This document shows, one piece after another, positions 49,947 through 61,400 of a stretch of DNA of 64,000 nt. Below the pieces are notes generated by a model that was given only the letters and a program-made list of their open reading frames with translations, was not told where the DNA came from and did not search any database. This stretch comes from Branchiostoma floridae (Eukaryota; Chordata; Leptocardii; Amphioxiformes; Branchiostomatidae), in the NCBI RefSeq assembly GCF_000003815.2, contig NC_049994.1, positions 9,771,148-9,835,147 on the forward strand, in the 5' to 3' direction. Position 1 is the first letter of the stretch; each line of letters starts with the position of its first letter. Position numbers and translations under genes: made by a program.

Positions 49947-50144
49947 CTTGTAGGCAAAGACCAGGGCACCCAGGGCACAAACTTCAGTTCATGGTTGACA
50001 TCTCTACCAGACTCCGTGGGTTGCTGAAAAAATGTATATATGTTATGTAAAAAAGGAGTAGAAACAGAAGGAAACAATACCCTGACTCCCAGGATTTGAA
50101 CCCGCGCCGAATCCGGGCCGCCAGATCACAACCCAGCAATGCAA

Positions 50145-50426
50145 TAGCCTCCATAGCAGGCTCTCTGTGTTTTTTTTTTGCCTCATAATACGCTTTTGCT
50201 GGCCATTTCTATTTGTACTGGTCGCTATGAATCATGCCAGCCCCGCTCCNNNNNNNNNNNNNNNNNNNNNNNNNNNNNNNNNNNNNNNNNNNNNNNNNNN
50301 NNNNNNNNNNNNNNNNNNNNNNNNNNNNNNNNNNNNNNNNNNNNNNNNNACCAGTACAAATAGAAATGGCCAGCAAAAGTGTATTATGAGCCAAAAAACA
50401 CCCCAGAGAGCCTGCTATGGAGGCTA
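50145..50426. mobile_element. Foldback element with 9-bp target duplication (copy 2, contains gap)
   Basis: Same family as 18716-18897: TAGCCTCCATAGCAGGCTCT at the left and the complement at the right, with GCTGGCCATTTCTATTTGTA and its complement as inner arms. The flanking duplication GCAATGCAA (50136-50144 and 50427-50435) is perfect. The 100-N gap at 50250-50349 falls at the loop. The insertion lies within a tRNA-like SINE. Confidence 0.85.
50250..50349. other. Assembly gap (100 N)
   Basis: A run of exactly 100 N at the centre of a palindromic element; likely a fixed-size scaffold gap whose true length is unknown. Confidence 0.97.
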
Positions 50427-50617
50427 GCAATGCAAGGCACTGGGCTACAAATTGAAAAGGCTGACAGCTGTTTGGCATGGTTGTTTGGCAGTACTTGAAC
50501 CCCTATGTTATATATAGATTGGCCAAATAATTTGAACAATAGGAGTTAGCTAGCCATAGAGTAAATCATTTGCAACCACTTTCACTTTCAACGAAGAGGG
50601 TCTGCATGGGGGGTCCT

Positions 50618-50752
50618 GACAACGCTTTACGCTAAATTCGGGACGGTCGACAACGCTTTACGTTAAATTCACGAAGGCAGGCAACGTTTTACGCTAAATT
50701 CAGACAGGCTGACAATGGTTTACGCTAAATTCTGGAAGGCTGGCAACACTCG
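50618..50752. repeat. 31-bp tandem repeat
   Basis: Four units starting GACAACGCTTTACGCTAAAT, then TC and a variable GGGACGGTC-like spacer, at about 50618, 50649, 50680 and 50711. Confidence 0.85.
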
Positions 50753-50779
50753 ACAGAGGCGGGGTCGTGCTCCGCAAGA

Positions 50780-51462
50780 AAGATTGAAATTTTGACTCTC
50801 TGAAACACTATTCCCTGCATTTTGAAGGGAAATTTTCGCTGGCAAACAAAGCTAAGTTAAATGGCATTTCTAATTAAAGAGTCCCAGGGGTTCAGCGTAA
50901 GCTTATGAGGGTGACGCGCGCCAGCCATCTTATTTTTGCCACGACGAGCGCCGAAGGAAAGTCCGGGAAAATTTTGAAATCCTGCCCCCCTGAAACGCGA
51001 GTTTTTTGGCTATTATAGAAAACTAAGTGAAATTACATTTCTATCAGTAAAAAATGTGTTTGATGTTGACACGTCACATCCCCCAGCCATGATACATATT
51101 TTTTACGAAGTCGATGACCGAAGGTGAATAGAGTGGCAAAGGAGATCCGGCTAAATTTTGAAATCTTGACCCTCTATAAAACGATATTTTGTGCATTTTG
51201 ATGGGCAAATTTCTATTAGCAAAACAGATCTTTGAGGTTGACACACATCCCCAACATATTTTCAGAATTTCGAGTTCCAAAGGCGCGAGGCGGCACAAGG
51301 AGGACCATGGAAATTTTGAAATCTTCACCCTCTAAAATGATTTTTCCTGCATTCTGATGGGCAAATTTTGCTGGCAGACTAAGCTAACTTCAATGACATT
51401 TCTATTTTGCAAAAAAAAAGAAGATTTTTGAGGGTATATATCATATTTTTACCATGTCGATG
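50780..51462. repeat. Diverged ~190-bp tandem array abutting a gap
   Basis: Repeated words GAAATTTTGAAATC, CCCTCT-AAA, CCTGCATTTTGATGGGCAAA, CTGGCAAACTAAGCTAA and TTTGAGGTTGACACG recur at roughly 170-210 bases. The array ends at the gap at 51463. Similar phrases occur near 36.8-37.1 and 37.55-37.68 kb, so it is probably a transposon-derived satellite. Confidence 0.65.
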
Positions 51463-51562
51463 NNNNNNNNNNNNNNNNNNNNNNNNNNNNNNNNNNNNNN
51501 NNNNNNNNNNNNNNNNNNNNNNNNNNNNNNNNNNNNNNNNNNNNNNNNNNNNNNNNNNNNNN
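51463..51562. other. Assembly gap (100 N)
   Basis: A run of exactly 100 N at the end of a diverged tandem array, between the ASB1-like and CP2-like genes. Confidence 0.97.
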
Positions 51563-51985
51563 TTAAAAAGAACACACTGTTTTTCATCTGCTATTTTACA
51601 CCCACCAATCACTGAACTGCTGAACCAAATAGGAAGTGCTCCAAGCTGTAAATCTTTACGCTACGCTACGCTTCTAATTTTACCATAACGTTAACTTTAA
51701 CGTCCATAAAAAAAGTGGGTCAAATTTCAAAGGTCGCGCTATCAAAAAGAGGCGGAGAAATGTAGTCCGAGAAATACTGGATGTAGCATGTTCCGATTTA
51801 ATTTGGGCTCATGCTCGGAACATAAGTCATAGTATATCTAATCGTAACAGAATCATGGAAACTAATGGCATAGATATAGCCATTTCTTTATAGATATAAT
51901 TTGAACAAAATTTTGTCGCCCTCCTTGCGTCATTACAGGTCAAGGCCGAAGTTCACTGACCATGATCCTCCGCGAGGATGCCCAC

Positions 51986-51997
51986 GCCTGCGCAGTG
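51986..51997 (+). promoter_or_regulatory. NRF1-like motif upstream of the CP2-like gene
   Basis: GCCTGCGCAGTG resembles the NRF1 palindrome TGCGCATGCGCA. It sits in the less AT-rich 5' region of the CP2-like gene and is compatible with a housekeeping-type promoter near 51.9-52.1 kb. Confidence 0.3.
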
Positions 51998-52127
51998 AGG
52001 AACTTTGTAGCTTCCTTCGGTTTGCAAAACACTTGGTATTTTTTGGGCTTGAAGAACGAAGAAAATCGCTTTTATTTTTGCGTCGCTTCGTCTCATACGT
52101 GAAGTCGATTCTGTGAAGATACCTCAG

Positions 52128-52306
52128 GTAAAATACTGAACTCTGGAGTACGGAGGATTCATTTAATTCGGTGTTTTGAGTCTTGAAATGAAAGTGGCCT
52201 GGCGATAATTTTACTTGCTGATTTCTGAGTTGCTTTGAAGATCCGTTTGGCGTTTTATTTTCTGGTTTATTATCTTGGTTGGTTAGCTTAGTTTAAAACC
52301 TTACAG
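52128..52306 (+). other. Possible 5' UTR intron of the CP2-like gene
   Basis: CTCAG followed by GTAAAA at 52128, and TTTAAAACCTTACAG ending at 52306, make a plausible 179-base intron just before the start codon. Splice-signal reading only; transcript data would decide. Confidence 0.35.
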
Positions 52307-52314
52307 ACTCAGCC

Positions 52315-52442
52315 ATGGCCTGGGCACGGACATCAGACTCCCTCGATGCAGCCGCCGATGCCGCCGACGGCCTGACCGCGGACTTCGACGCCAGTCTTTC
52401 GGGACTGGGGCACGAACTGGGGTCCACCGCATACAACATGAG
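52315..52442 (+). CDS. TFCP2: CP2-like exon 1 (start codon)
   Basis: ATG in a good context (GCCATGG) opens [20 protein letters not shown], an alanine/aspartate-rich stretch, then [14 protein letters not shown]. The coding part is 128 bases, ending in phase 2 before donor GTGTGA. A TTACAG acceptor just upstream (exon side from 52307) suggests the 5' UTR is itself split. Confidence 0.9.
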
Positions 52443-55400
52443 GTGTGAAATTATAATTTGTTGTTGTCAAAAGTCTATGAAGAAGAATGGGGTAGATAGT
52501 GCTCTTGAGTGGCCTTGTTGAGATGTAAAACTTGCTTCCACGATTAGAACCTGGCGATGTTTATATTACCATAAGATCATCATAGAACTAGAAAGGTAAT
52601 ATTTGCAAGCAAATACAGAATGTTACCTTCACATGGTTTAGTCTAGCATTTCTACCTGGAAGGGTAAACTGATTAAGTTGCAGAAGTTGACACAGGATAA
52701 GTCAAGACATGCAAGAAGGTACAAATAAATTTTGATAATTTTTTATCTGTAACGTTATACATCTTGAATAATGAACACAACGTCCAATATTGTTCCAAAC
52801 AGGGTTTCTCATCATCATCTCATCACAGCCCCATAGCTACAAGCCACAGGGGCAGTCTGTCCAAAAAGGTTTTCCATTTCTGACGGTCGTCAACAGGGTT
52901 TACTCGACGACATTTAGCGTGTCGTCTGCGGGAGCGTCAGGGCCTATGATTTTTTTCGGCTTGAGGGAGGTCCAGGGAGAAATTTCTTGGCTTGCGGAGG
53001 GAGAGCCATGGCAAAAACTGGTTTCCTTCAACAATATGTATTCAAATTTAAAAAAAAAAAGATAAAGCTTCGAATCACTCGGCAAATTCATAATCTCTGA
53101 CTTGGTGCAGGACGCGCGCCGCGAAGTTCAGTTGGTAACATAAGAATAAGTTCAATTTTGCGCTTTCCGTCATTGTTGACGAACAAACTCGGCGCGTAAG
53201 TATAGACAAATTTTGCAAAAATCTCTAAAAAATCAGCGGATGTTTGCGGACGGTGCAGACTTAGATGATAATTCCTAACGCCCGCCGGCGGCGAGAGAGA
53301 AGCGAGAAGCGACTGGTCGAACCTGGTCGACGCCCCTCCCCCTACTGTTCTGGTCAGTCGCATCGTGCTAGCGCCGATGTTTTTGTTGTCATTTTCCCGG
53401 CCCCGATTAACTGTCAGTTGTTGCTACCATAGAAGGAAAAAAAATCGAACAATATGTGAAATTAAATAAGGTACTTTCAAAATAGTATGGTACTTTCAAA
53501 ATAGTCTCCGGTAATAAGCCGATCGGACCTCACATGCTTGCGCTCTATACGGGGGCGGGGCCCTACATGAAATTAAACGTGACAAATAGGTTTGCTTTTG
53601 ATTCTTTAATTGACTGCTTATAAAATATGGACCGAATCTACCGGTGTCATCATGTTGCACCAAATGTGGGCTGACCGTCTATGAAAATTAAGATGTCAAA
53701 GATATTTCCCAAAAGGTAGGCAGAGATTTGTTGATGTTGGCGGTGTTGTTTTTTTTATGATTTTCTTAGTCGGACCATCGCAAACAGTACATTCAGCCCC
53801 TTTCCCCGTGAAAACATCAGCTAGCTTGTGCTAGATATAGCCTCACATGAGACAAGAAGTACATACAGTCACAATTTTATTGTCAAATATTATAGAATTG
53901 AATTCTTGTTTCTGTCTACTTGAATTAGACTAACTTCTGAAGAGAGCAAAATTAAAACAAGCGTACCAAGTTACGGCACACTGCGTAGCACAAAATCGGA
54001 AGGTACATTCACAAAAACGTCTCACAGAGTTTGCCGCTTGTACTACGCAGCGCGAAGGGTTCTCCTCAGCATGCTCAGTCACACTTTTTACGTTTTCTAT
54101 GAACTAGGTAGGTAGGTAGGTAGGTAGGTATGAACCACATACCCAGTGTGAAATCGAAGGTTACACATATCCTGTTTATGTCGCAGAAATTATAAGAGCG
54201 CAGCGCGATCGCCGTCTAGTGGGAAGGGGGCCTTACAAACTACTGTAAATCGCACAAATTCACAGAAACAGCTGATTAGCGTAATCGCTAAAATTGCCAC
54301 AAAGCTATTATATTCGTTCACGTCCCGCAGTTGCCGGACACTCTCAGAGCAGAAATTGATATGGCTACCCCTGCACACTGCAAGTGATCTTCACAGTACG
54401 CAGCACATCTCCGCTATGCTTCCTGTCACAGTCAATCTGTGTCAATTCATTCATATTTTGAACGGCTCAATCATTTTTTGTTAGAGTCCGCAATTCATAT
54501 TTCATAAATTTCTTTTATTTTTAGCAAACAATTTGGATTTACGTTTGATGTACATAGTTTGTTTATGCCCTCATTATCAATACGTGCCGCAGTCGGCACA
54601 CTTCAAACCCGTCCGCCTGTCAATCATGCAAACTTCAAGGGGTTAGGTTTCTGCTACACTAAACTTTCCGCGGCGTTGGCTTATGCTGATTTGTGCCTGG
54701 GGTTTCGTGCTATGCCGACCACTCCCACCGTGTATAAAGCTGTAACGGTTAAGTAGATTAATTGTAATTCACCCAGACTTCGTTTCCGTGCTCCACTTGC
54801 TTGCTGGGGACCAACGCAGCGCTGTGGTAACTTACATGATGAACAACAAGGTGAACAGAATGACCGTGACCTAACATGGGGAGGGCGTTCCACGCTGCAG
54901 TTAATCTTGTTTGTTCAGGTCAGTTTAATAGCGAAATAAACTCATCAAGTCCATTGTTTGTGTTTCACATACCTTTATGTCTCAGGCGTAAAACTTTGAG
55001 TTTGCATGACGATCGTTATGCATGTTTTTTTTTTATGTAACAGCCGGCAACACGCAGTGACCTTGCGTCTAACGTAGTCATGTGTTGTTGTTTTTTTGCT
55101 CAAATGTTCTTGTTGACCAAAAAATCGGTTAACTACAACCGTGACACCAATCCGTGTTTCATTTAGAGGACAGCTCTATGTATGAACTTGAAAAACGAAC
55201 AGGTCTCGCTACATTTTTATGCCAGTTACATATCTGTTATCATGTCAGGAGACATCCAACGAAATCCCCACGTTACCACATACACTGTCAGTTGTCGGCC
55301 TGTCTGAGAAAATTGCACTAGTGCTCTGAATGCGCTTGTTCACCAAATTATCGCGTGAGTACGCACGAGTGCTGGCGTACTACACATCGTGTGTGTTCTC

Positions 55401-58400
55401 GATTCTACGTAACTCAAACACAACATAGAATCTGAACAATGTTTGGATGGCTCAGAGTTAAACTGGCTTGTGCAGGTTGCAAAACAATAGCTTAAACAAA
55501 ATCAAGAAAAGTATCGAAACAAATACTTAGATCTGACTCGATTAGACCTTAACCGAGACACATTATACTTTGGGGGCATTAAATTTCATTCTGCGTGTGC
55601 TCAATTTCATTGTAGTATTTCTACCTTCTTTTGAAGTGTATACTAGTATGCAAAAGGTGCCGATATGCGGCAAAATAAAGTCAAAGCCCTGTGAATTTCT
55701 TGATCTTTTATTACTTATTGGTAAAATGAATTCTACAAATCATTCAGAGGACGGCTTCTGCCTCAATTCAGGCTGTCTAAAGCAAGATGAAGTCACCATT
55801 TGGCGGGCGGACACTTCCGTGTTGCGTAGCGGCGGTCGTTGACCTCGTTCGAATACTATGTTCCATAACTCCCGGGCGGGTTCCATAGCTACCGGTCGTT
55901 GACCTCGGGGTTCTAACGTTCTATGGGGGCTCGAAAGTTCGATTTTGTGTTAAAATTGTTAGTTTTTTCACCCTTTTTTGCCCCATAAAATCATTTTTTT
56001 GTATCTTTGGGGGACCAAATGACCAAGGTGCAGTGTCTTATGTGCAGACCTACCAGCTTGCTGAATTACGAGATATTCCAAGGTCTAGTTTTGGAGATAT
56101 CCATGTTTTTTATTTGTGCGGAAAAGAAGAAGAAGAAACAAAGCAAAAACAGTATGTACCTTCTGTGAAGGTAACATAATAAGGCCACAGCAAGTAAATT
56201 TTATGGATGACATCATTAATTTTCGCCTGATTTCAGAAAAAAAACAAGAATTTTTTCTTCTACAGGGATGGTCAACATCACAATAAAGTACTAAAATGAG
56301 CAAATATGCTGTGTTGTATCCTAATAATTACATGCTTGAAAAAAGCATGTACTGTTTCTGGTAGGGATCTTTGTGATTCCGGACCGATATCTCTAGAACC
56401 TCTGGATGGATTGCGATTTCCTTTGCTATGGGGATAGAGTGTGTGACCTATTGTGCTATTAAGTAGATTAGAAGTTTGCTGTTGTTTTGTGGTTCGTTTT
56501 TTTTTAAATATTTACACCCCTTTTCCTGATATGGAGTGATCTGGCCTCATTCCCTCTGTCTCAACCTCCTTGGGGACAGCTAGCAGCTGTAACATGTGTT
56601 TTGAGTTTTCAGTAGCATGGGAGTGTGTGGAAGGGTCGTTTCCAGTGCTATATCTCCAGAACAGAACGTGTGATTTACCTCCATGAAAAATGGAGGTATA
56701 GTTTTTGGTGTGTCTGTGTGTGTGTCTGTTTGTGTTTCCACATATTTGTGGTCAGCATAACTTTAGAACCTGTTGATGGATTGTAATGATATTTGGTATT
56801 TGGGTAGGTGTTTGGAAGACGAAGGTCAAAGTCAATTTTGGATCCTCTGGTGTGTGACCTTGGTACTGCAACAGAACTTGGATTTTTGTATCTTTTGACA
56901 TGGATATGCTATGGTCTTGATTTTTGGTGGCACATAGCTTGTGGTGTAAGGAAGAAGTGTTGTATGTTTGGGCCCTCTAGCAGCTTGCTCTAGAACTGCT
57001 TGGGCATTCTGGTCAAAATCTTCCAAGGAGCAAAAAAGAGCAACTGTGACCATCGCTGTCACCTCTGTATGGTGTGAACCATTATATACACATTGAGATA
57101 CAATGTATGTGCCAGGTGCAGGTGTAACAATAGGAAATAAAAATGAAATGGTGAGGACACCAGAAAGGTGTAGTTTTGGATCTCACTGTTTACCATAGGT
57201 AGATATATAACTTAAGAACAATGATGGAATAATTTTGCCAAACGTCAAACCATATCAACCCCCACAACACACCATACGCACCATCACAAAACAAAATATT
57301 TCAAGCAGGTTTGAGTTTTCAGACTCTTGTTGTACTTGTAGAAGTGACACTGTGCGAGGTACCCAGGACTGTAGTTGTAGAAATGAAACTTAATATTGGA
57401 TAGTTGTAAAAGTGACACCAATATGGAAGCCATGAGTGTGGTTACCAACTTTGTTGGTAATACCAGTCTACTGTACCACACTGGTGTCACTTTTACCACA
57501 CCAGTTCATTTCTTGAATACAGGAATGAATGCCTTGTTGGCTCTGGTACCATTTTTGTCCCTTTAATTCTTGTTACAACATTCATCACGACTTTATGGTG
57601 CATATTTGTAAGAATGTAGCCATCTTGTTTTTTTTTCGCCCTATCGCACTATTTTTACAGTCTGCAGAGGATGTCATCCATAAAATTTACTTGCTGTGGC
57701 CTAATATCTAAGTTTTCTAACGTTAGTAGATTGACAGGGGCAAAGGTCAACTCACTAGCAGATGTATAATTTTGAGGTATTCCTGTCTGGGACTCCCCTG
57801 ACAGTGACCTCAGGGTCCGTTGAATCTTTGCAGCAAAGGTTACAGACCAGTACGCTATAGAGAAACAACATCTAAGTCAGCCAATCTTCTTTTTTCTTTC
57901 AGCGAGGTCTTGGCTCTACCCATCTTCAAGCAGGAGGGACTTGAGAACAGGTAGGTTTCTGTATCTGTGTACCCACCCATTGGTGGAATAGTTGCAGACA
58001 CCTAGCATGGCAGCATATGGTTACTAACTATATGACACCAAATGACCTGTCACACCCAATCTTTTCGCACCTACATGCAAGGTGGTTGCACCTGCTAGTA
58101 CTTGGTGGCAATGAGTCTCACCCTACCATAACAGTCTGTGATAGTTGGAGGTAAAAAGAATGATACATTCTGGATTTATGACTGTAGTACTTGAAGGTTG
58201 TTGTTCTTTTTTTCCATACCTTTCAGATTTTAGTTTCAAAGCAAAAAAATATTTCCTGTGTCACCCGAAAATTCCAGAATGATAGCTAGATTTGCAACAT
58301 TGTTTTCCCCAAATTTGACACACTCCAATTTTGAATTGAATTTTTAGTCACACAGTCAGATTGTTTTTGTCTATGTATGACAGCCATTGATTTGTAGAAG

Positions 58401-61400
58401 TAAGTTTCACTGTTGTGTTCTTCCCAGTTTCCAGTATATCTTGTGTGCAGCAACATCTCCAGCCTCCAAAATCAATGAAGAAACTGTGACTTATCTCAAC
58501 CAACGTAAGTCTACAACTCTGCTACTGTTTCTTACATATTGACACATAGTAAATACAGAATACTGCAAGGTGAATTCTGTATCATCCTAGGTGCAAGCCC
58601 TCCCACGGGCTGATGACCAAAATGGCAGGAGGCGACAACAGTGAGAGGGCTGGGACCAAGCTGATGCATAGCACAGCATACTGTATTCTTTTTAAATCAT
58701 ACCCACATGACTCAAACAAAGAATGATGAGAATATACGTTTTTCACAATGTCGGTGTCTGGTATATTGTACACGTGAAGTACTTTCGGATAATTCAATCT
58801 CGTGTCTCGAATCTCGTGTGATACAAGCCCATGGGATACCATAAAATACAGGCTGGTACTGAATACCCATTTCAAATATCATATTCTGTTTTGAATTCAA
58901 CCACAGCCCAGGTTGAATTCAAAACAGAATATGATATGATTGGTGAGATGATTGACAATGACAAAGTAGACTTCCACAGAGAAAGCTCACCTAAAACATA
59001 AGCTTCTTAGAGAAGGTAATGAAGAGGCAATGTTTTACAGACATCAACATCACATAAATGTCCATATCCTCCACACAGGTCAGTCATATGAGCTGAGATT
59101 AAAGCGCCTGGGAGACAACAGCAGTTTTCAAGGAGGAGAGTTACTTAAGGTAAGGACCGTGATGTCTGATCATATCTGATGATATTACTGCTGCTGACAT
59201 AAAATAGTGAAGAAGAATAGTCTTCCTCAGTGTAAAACTGAACCAAAACAGTGTTCATTTTCCAACTTTGAGGTGTGTCAGATTCTGTCAGGCCACATGT
59301 AGTAGCCTGGGTACGACCCTATTTCTACTGGGGCTCCTTACACTCACAACTAGTGGTGCGTACCGGTCCGCCGAACCGGAATTGGACTTGCTATAACTTT
59401 CGGTTCAAGTCCGGTTAAAACCGGAACGTAGAAAACCGTTTTTTTTTTAAAACCGGAAATCTCTTTCTTGTGGTAGACTAGTATCATCTAAAACAACGCT
59501 AGATACCTATGTTACTTTATTTACTGCAGCCAACGGGCCCGAAAATAACTGTATGTTCGCGAAAATAGATTGTCCTACCACCGGCATGAGCAATGGTCGC
59601 GCCACCGTCCGCACGGAAACCTTTCAAAATCCGGCAACGCGGCAAAAATGACTGGTTCATTTTAGTGATTTCACCCATGAAAATAACGTCTGTGATTTTG
59701 TTTATCTCTTGGTGTGGGTTTTAGAAGTCCCATACCTTCTGATAAATGAGAAATTTTCCGAGAAAGACAAGTTATAACAAATCACCCGCGCTTGTTGTCA
59801 CGTTTGTCGCTTGTCGGGCTACTTCACTAAAAGCATGGGCGAGCAGTTTGTTAAAAAGAAACACAGACACCTTTATTCAAATAAATATTGTGAAATCGTA
59901 AAGATATTTTATATCTATTCCCTTTAGATCTGTAAAGAATAAACTTACAATTCATTTGTAAGGTTAAATGTAGAGAATAATGAAACGGCATGCATCGCTT
60001 ATACCCGCACTACAGTAGGCTATCCCAATGACCCGTGTTGACCTCGCAAGCGCCATGCTGAAATTTCGGGCCGTCAAAACACAAGCCGAAAAGGCCAAAT
60101 TCTACCGTGATTTCCCGACAATTATCATTGAAAATCGATGTTGCTACACCTTTGAAAATAACGCAGTCGTCTTCGGCAATATTTTTTATCGCATGCGGCC
60201 CGGTCGAGGGGTGGTCGCGGTCGCCGGATACGCTAGCTAGGGGACCTCGCATAGGGCAAGTCGCTTAATGCTTGTGTTGATGCGGAAAAATTTAGCGGCC
60301 GTCAAAAACCGGACTTATAAGTCCGGACCTGAACCGGAATCTCTGGACTTGAGTCCGGACCTGAACCGGAATGTCAGCTCCGGTACGCACCACTACTCAC
60401 AACCCTAAAAATGCGAGTATAAGGAACCCCAGTAGAGATAGGATGATACCCAGGCTAACCTGTAGTGCCTTTATTAATAAAAGATTTATTGTTGGCTTGT
60501 AGTTAAACATGCAATTTGGCTATAAATCACAGGTAACATGAGATACATGTATCAAAGTGGTCAAAGTCACCTTGAAACATTGTAACTACTGTTTGTCCAC
60601 CCCCCTCCCACCCAGAGTGTTGTGCGTGTGGTGTTCCACGACAGAAGGTTGCAGTACACAGAGTATGAACAGCTGGCCCAGTGGAGGTCCATCAGGCCCA
60701 ATGAGAGACTGCTTGATATTGGTATTTATCTAAGTTTTTTTTTACACTTTCTGGGCTTGAAATACCACCTGCATATGCAGGTTAGTGCAGGTATTTCTGG
60801 TGTCTACCTGCACCTAACCTGCCCCGGTCCATGTACCGGGTTTTATAGATACAAATCCTATAATGAAGGTGTATATGGATTGTTTTCAGCTGCATTGACT
60901 GTTACCACCCATAGATTATGAAAGAAAAAAATAGCAATGGTTCCTGTAATTTCCAATGTTAGCTGCACTAGTGCACGTATGCAGAAAGAAGGATTTCGAG
61001 CCCTGACTTTATTGAAAGCTAACAGAAAGTTGCAGTCTTACTTGGTAGCTAGTCCATTGTTCAAAGTAATGGAGTACAAATATTACTTAATTTTGGTAAC
61101 TAGAATGTACAAACTATCTCTTTCGTTGTCATCGTAATTGTCAGTATTAGTTAATAACGGTATGTACAGTTTGTTTGTATAAATCACAAAATGAAATTAA
61201 TTCATCTTGCATATTGTATTTCATAGCTGCAAGAATTGGGGCCTTGAAAGAGCAAGTGAAAGAACAAGTTGTGAAATTTCTAAAATGTCATGGTAATTTG
61301 TATCAGGCCTTCAATCTTTGTGGTACATTGCAAACCAAAACAGGCAAAAGTTTGTAGTTTCTTGTTCATGAGACTCAAACACTAGTTACATACAAGAGAG

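Larger units (their letters stand above)
50088..50450 (-). repeat. tRNA-like SINE split by a foldback element
   Basis: On the minus strand, TAGCCCAGTG (50447-50438, A-box-like) and GGTTCAAATCC (50102-50092, a good B-box) lie on opposite sides of the insertion at 50145-50426. Removing the insertion and one 9-bp duplication puts them about 50-55 bases apart, normal for a tRNA-derived promoter. Probably a SINE head rather than a working tRNA. Confidence 0.5.

Noticed and set aside
50092-50102. Functional tRNA gene on the minus strand
   Set aside because: Only A- and B-box-like parts are present, interrupted by a transposon, with no complete cloverleaf; a SINE head fits better.
50167-50478. Open frames spanning the 100-N gap at 50250
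   Set aside because: They are created by translating N as non-stop across the two arms of a palindromic element.
51379-51688. Open frames spanning the 100-N gap at 51463
   Set aside because: Artefacts of the gap inside satellite-like sequence.
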